Source: Pseudomonas agarici (GTDB lineage: Bacteria; Pseudomonadota; Gammaproteobacteria; Pseudomonadales; Pseudomonadaceae). Taken from it: a DNA stretch of 64,000 nucleotides. Below, one piece after another: positions 55,016 to 63,885 of the stretch. Position 1 is the stretch's first letter. Every line of letters begins with the position of its first letter. The position numbers and the translations under genes were made by a program. Below the pieces are notes generated by a model. It searched no databases, was not told where the DNA came from, and saw only the letters and a list, made by a program, of their open reading frames with translations. The stretch spans positions 29,276 through 93,275 of the forward strand of contig NZ_FOAR01000023.1 of NCBI RefSeq assembly GCF_900109755.1. Direction: 5' to 3'.

Positions 55016-56293
55016 TCATCCCAGATAACGCATCACCACTGCCCGGAAAGTACCGAGCAGTGAGTGTCCGGCCACCAGGATCCGCCGATCACTCTGCAAG
55101 GCAATCGCCGTGGCCGTGTCCAGGCTCTTGCCCAAACGGGTGCGTGCCCAGCCTTGGCCGGCGGCGAAGTCGCGGTCAAGTCGCCCATTCGGAAGATAAC
55201 GTGCCAGCACCAGGTCCGAATCGAATCCCCCTACTGTCGAGCCGGCAGCGAGAATGGTGCCATCGGCTTGCACCGCGATTGCCGCCCATTGGCTGGCAGG
55301 GGCGTCGATTTCCAACAGCACTGCCTCGCCTTTGTTGAAACGCCCAGTGACGTAGCCATTGGCGGTAAAGCCCTGTAGCGCGCCGCCCAGCGGATCAAAA
55401 CGATTGCCCACGCACAACACTTGATCCTGGGCGCCACGGGCCAGTTGCGTAACCATCGAACTGGCCCCGGCAAACCGCACGGACAAGTACCCCTCGTCAC
55501 CAAACGCCGAATCCAGTCGACCATCGGCCAGGTAGCGGACAATCAGGCCGCTGGAAGGAAAATCAATCGAGCCACCCGCCAGGATCTTGCCATCAGGTTG
55601 AACCTGCACACAGCTAAGCCAGGTATTCACCCGCTGGCGCCGTACCACCACGAAACCATGGCCGTTGAAACTGTGGTCGAGAGCACCGTCCGGCTCTAGT
55701 CGAACCAACAGGCCGACATGATCGGCACAGGCATAATTGTGATTGAGGCTCAGCAGGATCTTACCGTCTGGCTGGAGACTGCCGGAGCAACTTTCGACAC
55801 CCGGCAAACCCGGCGGCAACCAGCCGTCGCGAGGTCCCTCGGACAGATTGCCGGGCAGGCGCAACACCTGGATGCCCTGATTGCCAAACTGCGGATCAAG
55901 GCGGCCGTCGGCGAAAAACCGCGCCACGGCTGGCAAAGTCCGACGCTCATCCAGATAGTGCAGACCAAAGAGCAGAATTCGTCCGTCGGGTAACGGACAC
56001 AGGCTGATACCGGTCGATTCGCCCTCGGTTTCGAAACCGCCGGCCAGGCTGCCGCTCTCGCCGAACGAGGTATCCATCGAGCCATCGCTATGCAAGCGCG
56101 CTAGGCCAAAACACGCGCCTTTGATAAAGTCCACCTTGGCCACTACCAGAATCTTACCGTCGGCGCAGAACACCACGTCATTGGCCTGACTCGACAAACT
56201 GCCGGGAAACCGTACCAACGCCTTACCCGAGCAACCGAACTCAAGATCGAGCTCACCCGCCGGACTGGCCCGTCGCAACGCTTTGAGCAGCAT
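55016..56293 (-). CDS. Delta-60 repeat (beta-propeller-like) protein
   Basis: The 425-residue protein consists of repeated blocks of about 55-60 residues in which a DGKIL-type strand alternates with an aromatic strand and DxxFG turns (LDPQFGNQGIQVLRLPG, LDSAFGDEGYLSVRF, LDHSFNGHGFVVV). This is the delta-60 repeat family, of unknown role, often extracellular or periplasmic. No signal peptide is obvious. The ATG at 56293 follows GAGAGGAG and is preferred to the codon at 56323. Confidence 0.85.
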   Translation of the reverse strand: MLLKALRRASPAGELDLEFGCSGKALVRFPGSLSSQANDVVFCADGKILVVAKVDFIKGACFGLARLHSDGSMDTSFGESGSLAGGFETEGESTGISLCPLPDGRILLFGLHYLDERRTLPAVARFFADGRLDPQFGNQGIQVLRLPGNLSEGPRDGWLPPGLPGVESCSGSLQPDGKILLSLNHNYACADHVGLLVRLEPDGALDHSFNGHGFVVVRRQRVNTWLSCVQVQPDGKILAGGSIDFPSSGLIVRYLADGRLDSAFGDEGYLSVRFAGASSMVTQLARGAQDQVLCVGNRFDPLGGALQGFTANGYVTGRFNKGEAVLLEIDAPASQWAAIAVQADGTILAAGSTVGGFDSDLVLARYLPNGRLDRDFAAGQGWARTRLGKSLDTATAIALQSDRRILVAGHSLLGTFRAVVMRYLG

Positions 56294-56676
56294 CAGCGGA
56301 CTCCTCTCCATAAAAAGGGGCATCGCCTAAGACCATAGCAGCCCGCGCGACCTGCTCGTTATTCAATCCATCGAGGTGGCGCCACACAACTGTCAGAAAT
56401 AACAGGTTTTGCGGTTTACCGTGCCATTTCACTGACTTTCCGTACCTTTCCCTACTTCTGGAACGATCAGAGGGGTGACTCCATCCCCCCCTATCGCCAG
56501 CTCGCGATGGCCAAAGAGCTGATCGAACAGCTCTTTGCCAAGACCGCGCGCCGCTCTTCGCCGGTCAGAGTGGAAATCAACACACGCCGAACACTTGTTC
56601 CATCCCGACGGTCCATACTCCTGAGTAATCTATGTCCTGATACCATTGGATCAGCAATTTCCTGCATAGGACCATC
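56294..56676. other. Intergenic, no supported gene
   Basis: About 380 bases between the divergent delta-60 and histidine kinase genes. A frame at 56507 is open but runs into the kinase gene in another phase and has no domain. It probably holds both promoters. Confidence 0.45.
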
Positions 56677-58647
56677 ATGGAAGTTTCCGGAAGCCGGGCG
56701 TTCGAACAACTGGTCGAACGAGAAGCGCATTATCGAACCATGTTCGAGGCGGTCGATACGGGTTTCTGCACCATCGAAGTAAAGTTCGACGCCGCGGGCA
56801 AAGCGGTGGACTACCGCCTTATCGACATGAATCCCGCGTTCGAGCGCAAGACCGGGCTGATCGGTGGCCGGGGCCGCTGGGTACGCGACCTGCTCCCCAC
56901 CCACGAGCAGCACGGGTTGGACATCTACGGCGAAGTCGCCGTAACCGGAGTGCCGCGGCGTTTTGAACACCATACCCAGGAACCGGAACGCTGGTACGCC
57001 GTGCATGCGGTCCGCATCGGTAACATTGGCGAGCACAAGGTCGCGGTGTTCTTCAACGACATTACTGAACGACGCCAGGTGGAAACCGCGCTCAAGCAAC
57101 TGAACGCTTCGCTGGAACAGGAGGTCGCCTCCCGTACCGATGATCGCAACCAGCTCTGGATGCTATCTTCCGACATCATGCTGCGCTGCAGCTTCGAGGG
57201 CCAAATCATTGCCATCAACCCTGCGTGGACCGACACCCTGGGCTGGATCGAAACGGACTTGCTCGGCAGCTCGCTGTACGATCTGATCCATCCCGATGAC
57301 CTGGAGCATACCCTCGAAGGTGTTCGCCAATCTGCCTCGGGACATAGCTTTCTGCGTTTCGAAAACCGTTATCGCTGTAAAAATGGCGGTTATCGCTGGA
57401 TCAACTGGTCTTCCAGCCCTTCCGACCAGGTCATCAATGCCGTGGGCCGCGATTGCACCCTCGACAAAGAACAGGCCCTGGCCAAGGCCGAGGCACAATT
57501 GCGCCAGAGCCAGAAGATGGAAGCTGTGGGACAACTTACCGGCGGCTTGGCCCATGACTTCAACAATCTGCTGACCGGTATCAGCGGTAATCTGGAAATG
57601 CTCCAGATCCGGATCTGCCAGCACCGGGTAAACAACCTCGAATGCTATATCAGTGCCGCGCTGACCGCTGCGCGTCGGGCCACGGCCCTGACCCATCGGC
57701 TGCTGGCCTTTTCCCGACGCCAGACCCTGGACTCCCGGGCCACTGACATCAACCAATTGGTGCATGAGACGGAGGATCTGCTGCGACGCACTATCGGCCC
57801 GTCGATACGGCTGGAATCGAATCTGTCCGATCGCCCGTGGATCACCCTGGTGGACCAAAACCAGCTGGAAAACTCGCTGCTCAATCTGTGCGTCAACGCC
57901 CGTGAAGCCATGCCCGACGGTGGCCGTTTGGTGATCGAAACCACGAATATCAACCTCACCTCGGCAGCGGCCTTAGCCCTGGAGTTGCTGCCCGGGGGCT
58001 ACGTCTGCCTGAGTGTCACCGATAGCGGTAGTGGAATGTCGGCAGAGGTCCTGAGTAAAGCCTTCGACCCATTCTTCACCACTAAACCCCAGGGCACTGG
58101 CACCGGCCTGGGGCTGTCGACGGTCTACCGTTTTGCCCTGCAGTCCGGCGGCCAGGTACGGATCAACTCACACCCTGGTAGCGGAACGCAGGTACGCCTC
58201 TACCTACCGCGTCACTTTGTCGAGCCCGACGATCCGGGTGTACGCCACTCGCCACTGCCCGCCTTAGAAGCCATGGCCGGTGAGACCGTGTTGGTGGTCG
58301 ACGATGAAGCTCAGGTACGGATGCTGGAAGTCGAATTGCTGGAGGAACGTGGCTACAAGGTATTGGAAGCCAGCGACGGAGTGGCCGGATTGAAAATCCT
58401 GCAGTCGCCGATCCGCATCGACCTGCTGGTCAGCGACGTCGGTCTGCCCGGTGGCATGAATGGCCGCCAGCTCGCAGAGCTGGCCCGACGCACACGGCCG
58501 GGGCTCAAGGTGTTGTTCGTCACCGGCTATGCCGAGAATTCGGTGATCTGCGACAGCGGCCTGCCGCCCGGCATGCAGGTGATGGCCAAACCATTTACCC
58601 TCGACGACCTAGCCAACCGCGTGCGAGAACTGATCAACAACCTCTGA
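56677..58647 (+). CDS. Hybrid histidine kinase with two PAS domains and a receiver
   Basis: The 656-residue cytoplasmic sensor has no membrane segment. It has two PAS-type domains (about 1-130 and 150-270), the HisKA box (MEAVGQLTGGLAHDFNNLLT, phospho-His about 292), a HATPase domain (N box NLCVNAREAMPDGG, G boxes DSGSGM and GTGTGLGLSTVYRF) and a C-terminal receiver (VLVVDDEAQVRMLEVELLEE; phosphoacceptor LLVSDVGLPGG). This soluble hybrid kinase group is common in Pseudomonas. Its partner is not encoded nearby. Confidence 0.92.
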   Translation: MEVSGSRAFEQLVEREAHYRTMFEAVDTGFCTIEVKFDAAGKAVDYRLIDMNPAFERKTGLIGGRGRWVRDLLPTHEQHGLDIYGEVAVTGVPRRFEHHTQEPERWYAVHAVRIGNIGEHKVAVFFNDITERRQVETALKQLNASLEQEVASRTDDRNQLWMLSSDIMLRCSFEGQIIAINPAWTDTLGWIETDLLGSSLYDLIHPDDLEHTLEGVRQSASGHSFLRFENRYRCKNGGYRWINWSSSPSDQVINAVGRDCTLDKEQALAKAEAQLRQSQKMEAVGQLTGGLAHDFNNLLTGISGNLEMLQIRICQHRVNNLECYISAALTAARRATALTHRLLAFSRRQTLDSRATDINQLVHETEDLLRRTIGPSIRLESNLSDRPWITLVDQNQLENSLLNLCVNAREAMPDGGRLVIETTNINLTSAAALALELLPGGYVCLSVTDSGSGMSAEVLSKAFDPFFTTKPQGTGTGLGLSTVYRFALQSGGQVRINSHPGSGTQVRLYLPRHFVEPDDPGVRHSPLPALEAMAGETVLVVDDEAQVRMLEVELLEERGYKVLEASDGVAGLKILQSPIRIDLLVSDVGLPGGMNGRQLAELARRTRPGLKVLFVTGYAENSVICDSGLPPGMQVMAKPFTLDDLANRVRELINNL

Positions 58648-58684
58648 TCAGCCGCCACGGATCACCACGCCGCCATGTGGGCAC

Positions 58685-58850
58685 CTAGTGGCCTGTGTGG
58701 TTAGTTCTATTAGTCAATTTCGGATGCCATAAATCCCTGGCTTGCGTTGCTGTTCCTCGCCATAGCCCGGCTATGACTCGTCACAGCGCCTTAGCCATGA
58801 ACTCATGGCATCCGAACTTGAGCTAACGAACTAACCGTACAGGCCACTAG
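58685..58850. repeat. 166-bp palindromic element, possible MITE
   Basis: The element starts CTAGTGGCCTGT and ends ACAGGCCACTAG. About 46 bases at each end pair with each other (roughly 38 matches), and the interior is also palindromic around CATAGCCCGGCTATG. It codes for nothing. Such a long cruciform looks like a non-autonomous mobile element or intergenic repeat. It follows the hybrid kinase gene. Confidence 0.7.
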
Positions 58851-59047
58851 CCTGACGCCGACGCCCGTAGTGGGATAAAAATGCACACGGACCGCGTACC
58901 TTTGGCACCCAGGCCCAAGAGCAGCGCCTATTCTTGGTCGTCTCAATTTCGCAGAAGGGTCTTATTCAGGATCGATATGAAATACCGGATATACCATGGC
59001 TCGCAAGAGCCTGTCCGACACCTGCAAGAACAAACTCCAGGCAAAAA

Positions 59048-59081
59048 AAAGCCCAAGCGGCTGATGGACGCTTGGGGCTTA
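59048..59081 (-). terminator. Strong terminator, minus strand (possible small RNA end)
   Basis: The stem AAGCCCCAAGCG/CGCTTGGGCTT with a 9-base loop is followed on the minus strand by eight T residues. No protein gene precedes it on that strand for over 400 bases, so it may end a small RNA. A possible promoter (TTGTTA, 17 bases, TTAATA) lies about 75 bases upstream on the minus strand. On the plus strand A residues precede it and few T follow. Confidence 0.6.
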
Positions 59082-59527
59082 AAAATGCATAAACCGTGGT
59101 AGGTGAACGCGGGGCTATATTAACTGATCGAGGCGACTTGTAACAAGATATTTACCACATCATTTTACCAAAAATTTACTCTAACTCATTCAATAACCAC
59201 ATGTTTTTTCTGGACATCAATCGAGTCACGGCAGCAAGAGCTGCTGTAGTGGTTCATTCAGCCGAGCGCCCTTACTTTGCCCTAATCAGCTCATCCGACT
59301 AAACGAAATAAATAAAAAGACCACGGTGAAAGACTGAGAAACCGTCAGAAAGAAAGTCAACTCAACAGCTCCGCAGATAGATTATCCGATGACGCTCCAG
59401 CCTTTCCCGAAACAGGGAAGTTCCCTGATAGAGAAAAAATATAAACTCGCGCTGGCCCTCAACAGCGTTTGCGTCGCTGCCCGTGGCCGGTGACAATGAC
59501 AGCTCCATTTATTTCGAGGTTCGCAAC
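59082..59527. other. Gene-free region upstream of the glycine-zipper gene
   Basis: No coding frame is supported here. It may hold a minus-strand small RNA ending at 59048 and the promoter of the next gene. Confidence 0.4.
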
Positions 59528-59878
59528 ATGCGTAAAGCACTTACCGTCCTGGCGCTCAGCGCCCTGTTCGCCCAAGGCGCCGTGGCTGCCGGCGGTACCC
59601 AGGCGGCGGTTGGCGGAGGCTTGGGTGGCGTCTTGGGCAATGTGGTCGGTCAGCAGATGGGCGGCAGTACCGGCGCAGCCCTCGGTGCGGGCCTGGGCGG
59701 TGCGGCCGGTGGTGCCGTGAGTGCCAAGAAAGGCAAGAAGACCAAGGCAGCCCTCGGTGGCGGCCTGGGTGCGGCAGGCGGCTCGCTGTTGGGCAATCAG
59801 CTCGGCGGCAGCACTGGTGCGGCGATTGGCGCCGGGCTGGGTGGCGCGGCAGGCGGCGCACTGGGCGGTCGTAAGTAA
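59528..59878 (+). CDS. Glycine-zipper secreted/outer-membrane-associated protein
   Basis: The 116-residue protein has a signal peptide (ALTVLALSALFAQGAVA) and then two near-identical halves of glycine-zipper repeats: GGGLGGVLGNVVGQQMGGST and GGGLGAAGGSLLGNQLGGST, each followed by GAALGAGLGGAAGGA-type runs, linked by a lysine-rich segment (SAKKGKKTK). It probably inserts into or associates with a membrane. The ATG at 59528 follows GAGG. Terminator at 59898-59923. Confidence 0.8.
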   Translation: MRKALTVLALSALFAQGAVAAGGTQAAVGGGLGGVLGNVVGQQMGGSTGAALGAGLGGAAGGAVSAKKGKKTKAALGGGLGAAGGSLLGNQLGGSTGAAIGAGLGGAAGGALGGRK

Positions 59879-59897
59879 CCCTCAAATCCTCCTAAAA

Positions 59898-59923
59898 ACC
59901 CGGCACCCGTTGTCGGGTTTTTT
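59898..59923 (+). terminator. Terminator after the glycine-zipper gene
   Basis: A stem AACCCG/CGGGTT followed by TTTT lies 20 bases after the stop codon. Confidence 0.8.
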
Positions 59924-60075
59924 ATGTTTTTTTTAAGCCAAGGCCTTGAATCAGTTGCCTCGTCGCGGTTTCAGCCAGCGACTTACCTTCCCTCTCGCAG
60001 GCCACTTTGATCCATGACATTTTTCACCTTGGCCGAGCAATCCGGGGTATTCCTGTTCCAAGCGTCAATATTTAA

Positions 60076-60091
60076 CTGTATATTTATACAG
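60076..60091. promoter_or_regulatory. LexA (SOS) box upstream of topB
   Basis: CTGTATATTTATACAG fits CTGT-N8-ACAG, the LexA consensus of Gammaproteobacteria, with the usual AT-rich centre. It lies 74 bases before the topB ATG, with no other gene between. Confidence 0.75.
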
Positions 60092-60164
60092 ATAACGATT
60101 GCCCGAAGCTTCAACTCCGAGCATTCTGTAGCCCTTTCCAGGCGCCGAATGAAACAAGGTGGTT

Positions 60165-62093
60165 ATGCGGTTGTTCCTCTGTGAGAAGCCCTCCCAAGCC
60201 AAAGACATTGCCGCCGTGCTCGGTGCCACGCGCCGTGGCGACGGTTGCTGGGTAGGCCCGAATGTCACCGTCACCTGGTGCATCGGCCACCTGCTGGAAA
60301 CCGCTCCGCCGGATGCCTACGATGCTCGCTACAAACGCTGGGTACTGGCCGATCTGCCCATCGTCCCGGAAAAATGGAAGATGCAGGTCAAACCCAAGAC
60401 CGCCAGCCAGTACAAAGCCGTCAAGCGCCTTCTGGGTGAGGCACGGGAGTTGGTGATCGCCACCGACGCCGACCGCGAAGGGGAAATGATCGCCCGGGAA
60501 TTGGTGGAGCATTGCCGTTATCGCGGGCCGATCCAGCGCCTGTGGCTATCGGCGCTGGACGATGCCTCCATCCGCAAGGCGCTGGCGACCCTCAAGCCAG
60601 GGAGTGAAACCTTCACGCTCTATCACTCAGCTCTGGGCCGCTCGCGCGCCGACTGGTTGATCGGGATGAACATGAGTCGCCTGTTCACTCTACTTGGGCG
60701 CCAGTCTGGCTATCAGGGTGTGTTGCCGGTCGGTCGGGTGCAGACGCCAACCTTGCGCCTGGTGGTGGACCGTGACCGCAGCATCGCCGACTTCGTACCG
60801 GTGGCCTATTGGGCGATCGACGTGCACCTGCTGCATGAGGGCCAATCCTTTGTCGCCCAATGGCGCGCTCCTCAGGATGCCTGTGATGACCAGGACCGTT
60901 GTCTGAACCAAGCCCTGGCGCAACAGGCGGCACATGCCATGGGCAGGGCCAGCGACGCCACGGTGATGAAACTCAAGACCGAGCGGATTCGCGAGCCGGC
61001 CCCCCTGCCCTTCGATCTCGGCACCCTGCAGGAAGTGTGTTCGAAACGACTGGGACTGGGCGCCCAAGAGACACTGGATATTGCCCAGGCGCTGTACGAA
61101 ACCCACAAGGTCATCACCTACCCACGCAGCGATTGTGGTTTTCTGCCACTGAGCCAGCATGGTGATTGCGGGCGGGTATTGGCGGCACTGGAGCGGTCTG
61201 ATCCGAGCCTGGGCAAGCTGGCGCCCTATCTTGACCCGACGCGTCGCTCGCGGGCCTGGAACGATGCCAGGATCACCGCCCACCACGGTATTATCCCGAC
61301 AGGCAGCGGTGCCAGCCTTGACCGTCTGCAAGGCAAGCCACGGGCGGTCTATACGCTGATTCGTGCCCGTTACCTGGCACAATTCCTACCCAACCATGAA
61401 TACGACCGGACCCAGGCTGATTTCGACTGTGCCGCACAGGCGCTGCGAGCGGTGGGCAAGCAGATTGTCGAGCCTGGCTGGAAACGGGCGTTGCCTGAAG
61501 CGCTGGCGCCGACCAAGGGACGCGAGCCCGCCGAACCACAGGCCCTGCCAGCATTGCGTGAAGGCTGCGAATGCGCGGTGAACCGGGTCGACCTCAAGGA
61601 CCTTTGGACCCAGCCACCGAAGCCCTTCACCGAAGGTGACCTGATCAAGGCGATGAAAAACGTCGCCAAATACGTGGAGGACCCGCGCCTCAAGCAGAAG
61701 CTCAAGGACACCACTGGCATCGGCACCGAAGCGACCCGCGCCGGAATTATCCAGGGCTTGCTGGATCGCCATTACCTGGTCAAGCACGGGAAAAGCCTGT
61801 CAGCGACCTCGGCGGCCTTCAGCCTGATCGATGCGGTACCACGGGCGATTGCCGACCCCGGCACCACGGCGATCTGGGAACAGGCGTTGGACATGGTGCA
61901 GAGCAGCGAGATGAGTCTGGAAGAATTTGTCGCCAAACAGGCGGCATGGATGAGCAAGCAGGTGGGGCGTTGTGTCGAGCTGAAGCTGCAAATCACCCTA
62001 CCGACCGGGATGACGGCACCGGCACCGTGGAAGAAAAAACGCAAGTCGGTAGGCGCCAAGACAACAAGGAGCCGCCCTCCGAAGAAGTCCTGA
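60165..62093 (+). CDS. topB: DNA topoisomerase III
   Basis: TopB is a type IA topoisomerase that decatenates DNA and resolves recombination intermediates. The 642-residue protein has the TOPRIM acidic motif (ATDADREGEMIAREL), the active-site Tyr (HKVITYPRSDCGFL) and TTGIGTEATRAGII near the C-terminal part, ending in a basic tail (WKKKRKSVGAKTTR). The ATG at 60165 (MRLFLCEKPSQAKDIA) is the family start; a GTG at 60159 is also in frame. A LexA-type box precedes it. Confidence 0.95.
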   Translation: MRLFLCEKPSQAKDIAAVLGATRRGDGCWVGPNVTVTWCIGHLLETAPPDAYDARYKRWVLADLPIVPEKWKMQVKPKTASQYKAVKRLLGEARELVIATDADREGEMIARELVEHCRYRGPIQRLWLSALDDASIRKALATLKPGSETFTLYHSALGRSRADWLIGMNMSRLFTLLGRQSGYQGVLPVGRVQTPTLRLVVDRDRSIADFVPVAYWAIDVHLLHEGQSFVAQWRAPQDACDDQDRCLNQALAQQAAHAMGRASDATVMKLKTERIREPAPLPFDLGTLQEVCSKRLGLGAQETLDIAQALYETHKVITYPRSDCGFLPLSQHGDCGRVLAALERSDPSLGKLAPYLDPTRRSRAWNDARITAHHGIIPTGSGASLDRLQGKPRAVYTLIRARYLAQFLPNHEYDRTQADFDCAAQALRAVGKQIVEPGWKRALPEALAPTKGREPAEPQALPALREGCECAVNRVDLKDLWTQPPKPFTEGDLIKAMKNVAKYVEDPRLKQKLKDTTGIGTEATRAGIIQGLLDRHYLVKHGKSLSATSAAFSLIDAVPRAIADPGTTAIWEQALDMVQSSEMSLEEFVAKQAAWMSKQVGRCVELKLQITLPTGMTAPAPWKKKRKSVGAKTTRSRPPKKS

Positions 62094-62205
62094 CGGCCTC
62101 GAAAGACCAAGGACCGACAACCAACCTTATTTCAAGGGCAGCGCAGAGCAACCCACCCAAAATGCAGATTAGATAGGCGCAGAGCCCCATCAGGCACTAG
62201 ACGCA

Positions 62206-62232
62206 AAAAAGGGCCAATCTCTCGATTGACCC
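62206..62232 (-). terminator. Terminator of tRNA-Val
   Basis: The minus strand forms GGGTCAATC/GATTGGCCC with a short loop and then TTTTTT. It lies about 30 bases after the tRNA-Val 3' end. Confidence 0.75.
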
Positions 62233-62263
62233 TGTTTAACCGCCCAGCAGAGCGGATTTTGTT

Positions 62264-62340
62264 TGGTAGGCGCGATTGGACTCGAACCAACGACCCCCAC
62301 CATGTCAAGGTGGTGCTCTAACCAACTGAGCTACGTGCCT
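62264..62340 (-). tRNA. tRNA-Val (anticodon GAC), with encoded CCA
   Basis: The minus strand reads AGGCACGTAGCTCAGTTGG, the anticodon arm CCACCTTGACATGGTGG and TTGGTTCGAGTCCAATCGCG, ending CCTACCA. All stems pair except position 5 with 68 (A opposite C), a single mismatch in the acceptor stem. Confidence 0.95.
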
Positions 62341-62541
62341 GCTGTGGGCTGCATTCTACGGATTTTCAGCGAGGTGGCAACCTGTTTTTTTGCTAAGCCT
62401 ATGAATAGACTTGGAAAATCATCGGTTCATTTGAGACTGTTTTAGCCGGGCACTTAGCGCTTGAGCCTTGCTCTAACGCACGTCGTTACTGCTTGTGTCA
62501 AATCCGACGCCAACTTACACACACAAAAGTCACGCACATGA

Positions 62542-62573
62542 AAAAGCCCGATACTGTGAATATCGGGCTAAGT
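62542..62573 (-). terminator. Terminator next to the prophage attachment site
   Basis: The stem AGCCCGATA/TATCGGGCT is followed on the minus strand by TTTTT. It is the usual downstream terminator of a tRNA gene whose 3' end is all that remains at 62586. Confidence 0.75.
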
Positions 62574-62585
62574 CATTGAATTAAT

Positions 62586-62632
62586 TGGTCGGGACGGAGT
62601 GATTCGAACACTCGACCCCTTGCACCCCATGC
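62586..62632 (-). repeat. tRNA 3'-end fragment, probable prophage attachment site
   Basis: The minus strand ends GAGTGTTCGAATCACTCCGT followed by CCCGACCA: a complete T-arm (GAGTG/CACTC around TTCGAAT), an acceptor half and CCA. The 5' part of a tRNA is absent; AT-rich sequence replaces it. Phage lysis genes begin about 170 bases further on. This fits one end of an integrated phage, where a tRNA 3' end is duplicated. I cannot name the tRNA with confidence. Confidence 0.7.
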
Positions 62633-62798
62633 ATGGCTTCCATATAGCGTAATCTATTGATTTTAAACGCATAACCTCATAAAGCGCAGCACAAATTATA
62701 CTTCGTTTAGTGATTTCGCAAACCTTGCAAATCAATGACTTAGCGCTTCATTTTGATTGCGAACCCTTCCCCGGCGTCCTGCCGAACGAACAAAATCC

Positions 62799-63311
62799 CT
62801 ATTTTGCAAGACCGTCATACGCCGACTCGCAGGTCACTCCCCTGCCTCTTGCCTGATCAGCATCTGCCGCCAGATCTCCCGCTCTTTCATCAGCGCGCTT
62901 GAACAAGTCGGCAAACACCAGGGCTGCGCGGGTAGCTGCCGCGCTTGCGGCGGCAGTGCAGGAATTGCCGCTGGCATTACTGGCTGAGAGTCGGGCGGTA
63001 AGCTTGTCTGCGGCCCCGCGCAGGCTGTCAGCAGAAGCCCGAGCGGCAGCAGCATCAGCATTTGCTTTGTCGATAATCTGTTGTCCATCCTGAATCGCCT
63101 TGTTGATTGATTGCTGATATGCCTGTTCGCGTACTCGCTGAGCGGCTTCGTTGACAGCCTTCGCCGAGGCGTCTCCGGTGTCGCGCTCGTTCCAGCGCGC
63201 CTGCCATTGCGAATCCGAAACGCTGCCGCCGAAGCGGTAAGCGCCGAACAGGGTGAGGCCGGCGATCAACAGGGCGGCAAGGTACGGAGCTACTCGCCAG
63301 AAAAGCGTCAT
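62799..63311 (-). CDS. Phage lysis protein Rz-like (DUF2514 family)
   Basis: The 170-residue protein has an N-terminal membrane anchor (VAPYLAALLIAGLTLFGAY) and a long Ala-, Gln- and Arg-rich coiled-coil region (DKANADAAAARASADSLR), as in phage spanin inner-membrane subunits. It overlaps the endolysin gene by four bases and contains the Rz1-like gene in another frame. Confidence 0.85.
   Translation of the reverse strand: MTLFWRVAPYLAALLIAGLTLFGAYRFGGSVSDSQWQARWNERDTGDASAKAVNEAAQRVREQAYQQSINKAIQDGQQIIDKANADAAAARASADSLRGAADKLTARLSASNASGNSCTAAASAAATRAALVFADLFKRADERAGDLAADADQARGRGVTCESAYDGLAK
62834..63088 (-). CDS. Rz1-like lipoprotein spanin, nested in Rz
   Basis: The 84-residue frame lies entirely inside the Rz gene in another phase. 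It has a lipoprotein signal (MLLPLGLLLTAC, lipobox LTAC) followed by a Pro-rich segment (PPDSQPVMPAAIPALPPQ), the classic Rz1 pattern. The lipid-anchored product would join the inner-membrane spanin to disrupt the outer membrane during phage release. Confidence 0.75.
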   Translation of the reverse strand: MDNRLSTKQMLMLLPLGLLLTACAGPQTSLPPDSQPVMPAAIPALPPQARQLPAQPWCLPTCSSALMKEREIWRQMLIRQEAGE

Positions 63312-63841
63312 ACCAGCACCCCCAGGGCTCTCTCATACAAGGCCTGCCGATCCTCGGCGCCGTTCTGCCCGCCGTTGATCCTGCTCGTTATCTTCGTGAA
63401 TTGGCCGGCGTCGGCCAGGGCATTGAGCCCACGAGCCGACCAGAACCAACCGGCAGACATACAGGCAGGCCCAGGGTGCTCCAGCAGTTCCGGCGCGGCG
63501 ATCAGGTCCAGCCCCAGGGCTTTGCCGCACGACTCATAATTTGCACGTCCAGTAATTTGAATCAGCCCGCGCCCACGGTATTTCGAGCCGTCGCACGGGT
63601 GAGTGTTGCCAAGGTCTTTTCGGCCCTCGTAGCCAGCCTGCGCTGGGGTCGGCCCCCAGATTTCGCGCAACCAGCGCAACTGGCCCGACTCATGCCCGAC
63701 CTGTGCAATGAATGCAGCTACGCGAAGTCGGCCAGCAATTCCGTATTTATCCATCGCTGCGTTTAGTGCAGGCAAAAAAATGCCGGCTCTAGGGCCGGCG
63801 CTGGAGAGTATCTGCAGCAGCTGCTGCTCTGTGATCGGCAT
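63308..63841 (-). CDS. Phage endolysin, glycoside hydrolase family 19
   Basis: GH19 lysozyme/chitinase-type endolysins cut peptidoglycan at the end of phage infection. The 177-residue protein has the fold pattern AAFIAQVGHESGQLRWLREI (catalytic Glu in HESG), KYRGRGLIQITGRANYE and AGWFWSARGLNALAD. No signal peptide is present, so it relies on a holin. The ATG at 63841 follows GGAG. Confidence 0.9.
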   Translation of the reverse strand: MPITEQQLLQILSSAGPRAGIFLPALNAAMDKYGIAGRLRVAAFIAQVGHESGQLRWLREIWGPTPAQAGYEGRKDLGNTHPCDGSKYRGRGLIQITGRANYESCGKALGLDLIAAPELLEHPGPACMSAGWFWSARGLNALADAGQFTKITSRINGGQNGAEDRQALYERALGVLV

Positions 63842-63885
63842 GCGTTTCTCCAGACTAAAAAACCGCACTCGGCGGCCATTTGCTT

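Noticed and set aside
62757..63539. Plus-strand frames across the lysis genes
   Set aside because: Shadows of Rz, Rz1 and the endolysin on the minus strand.
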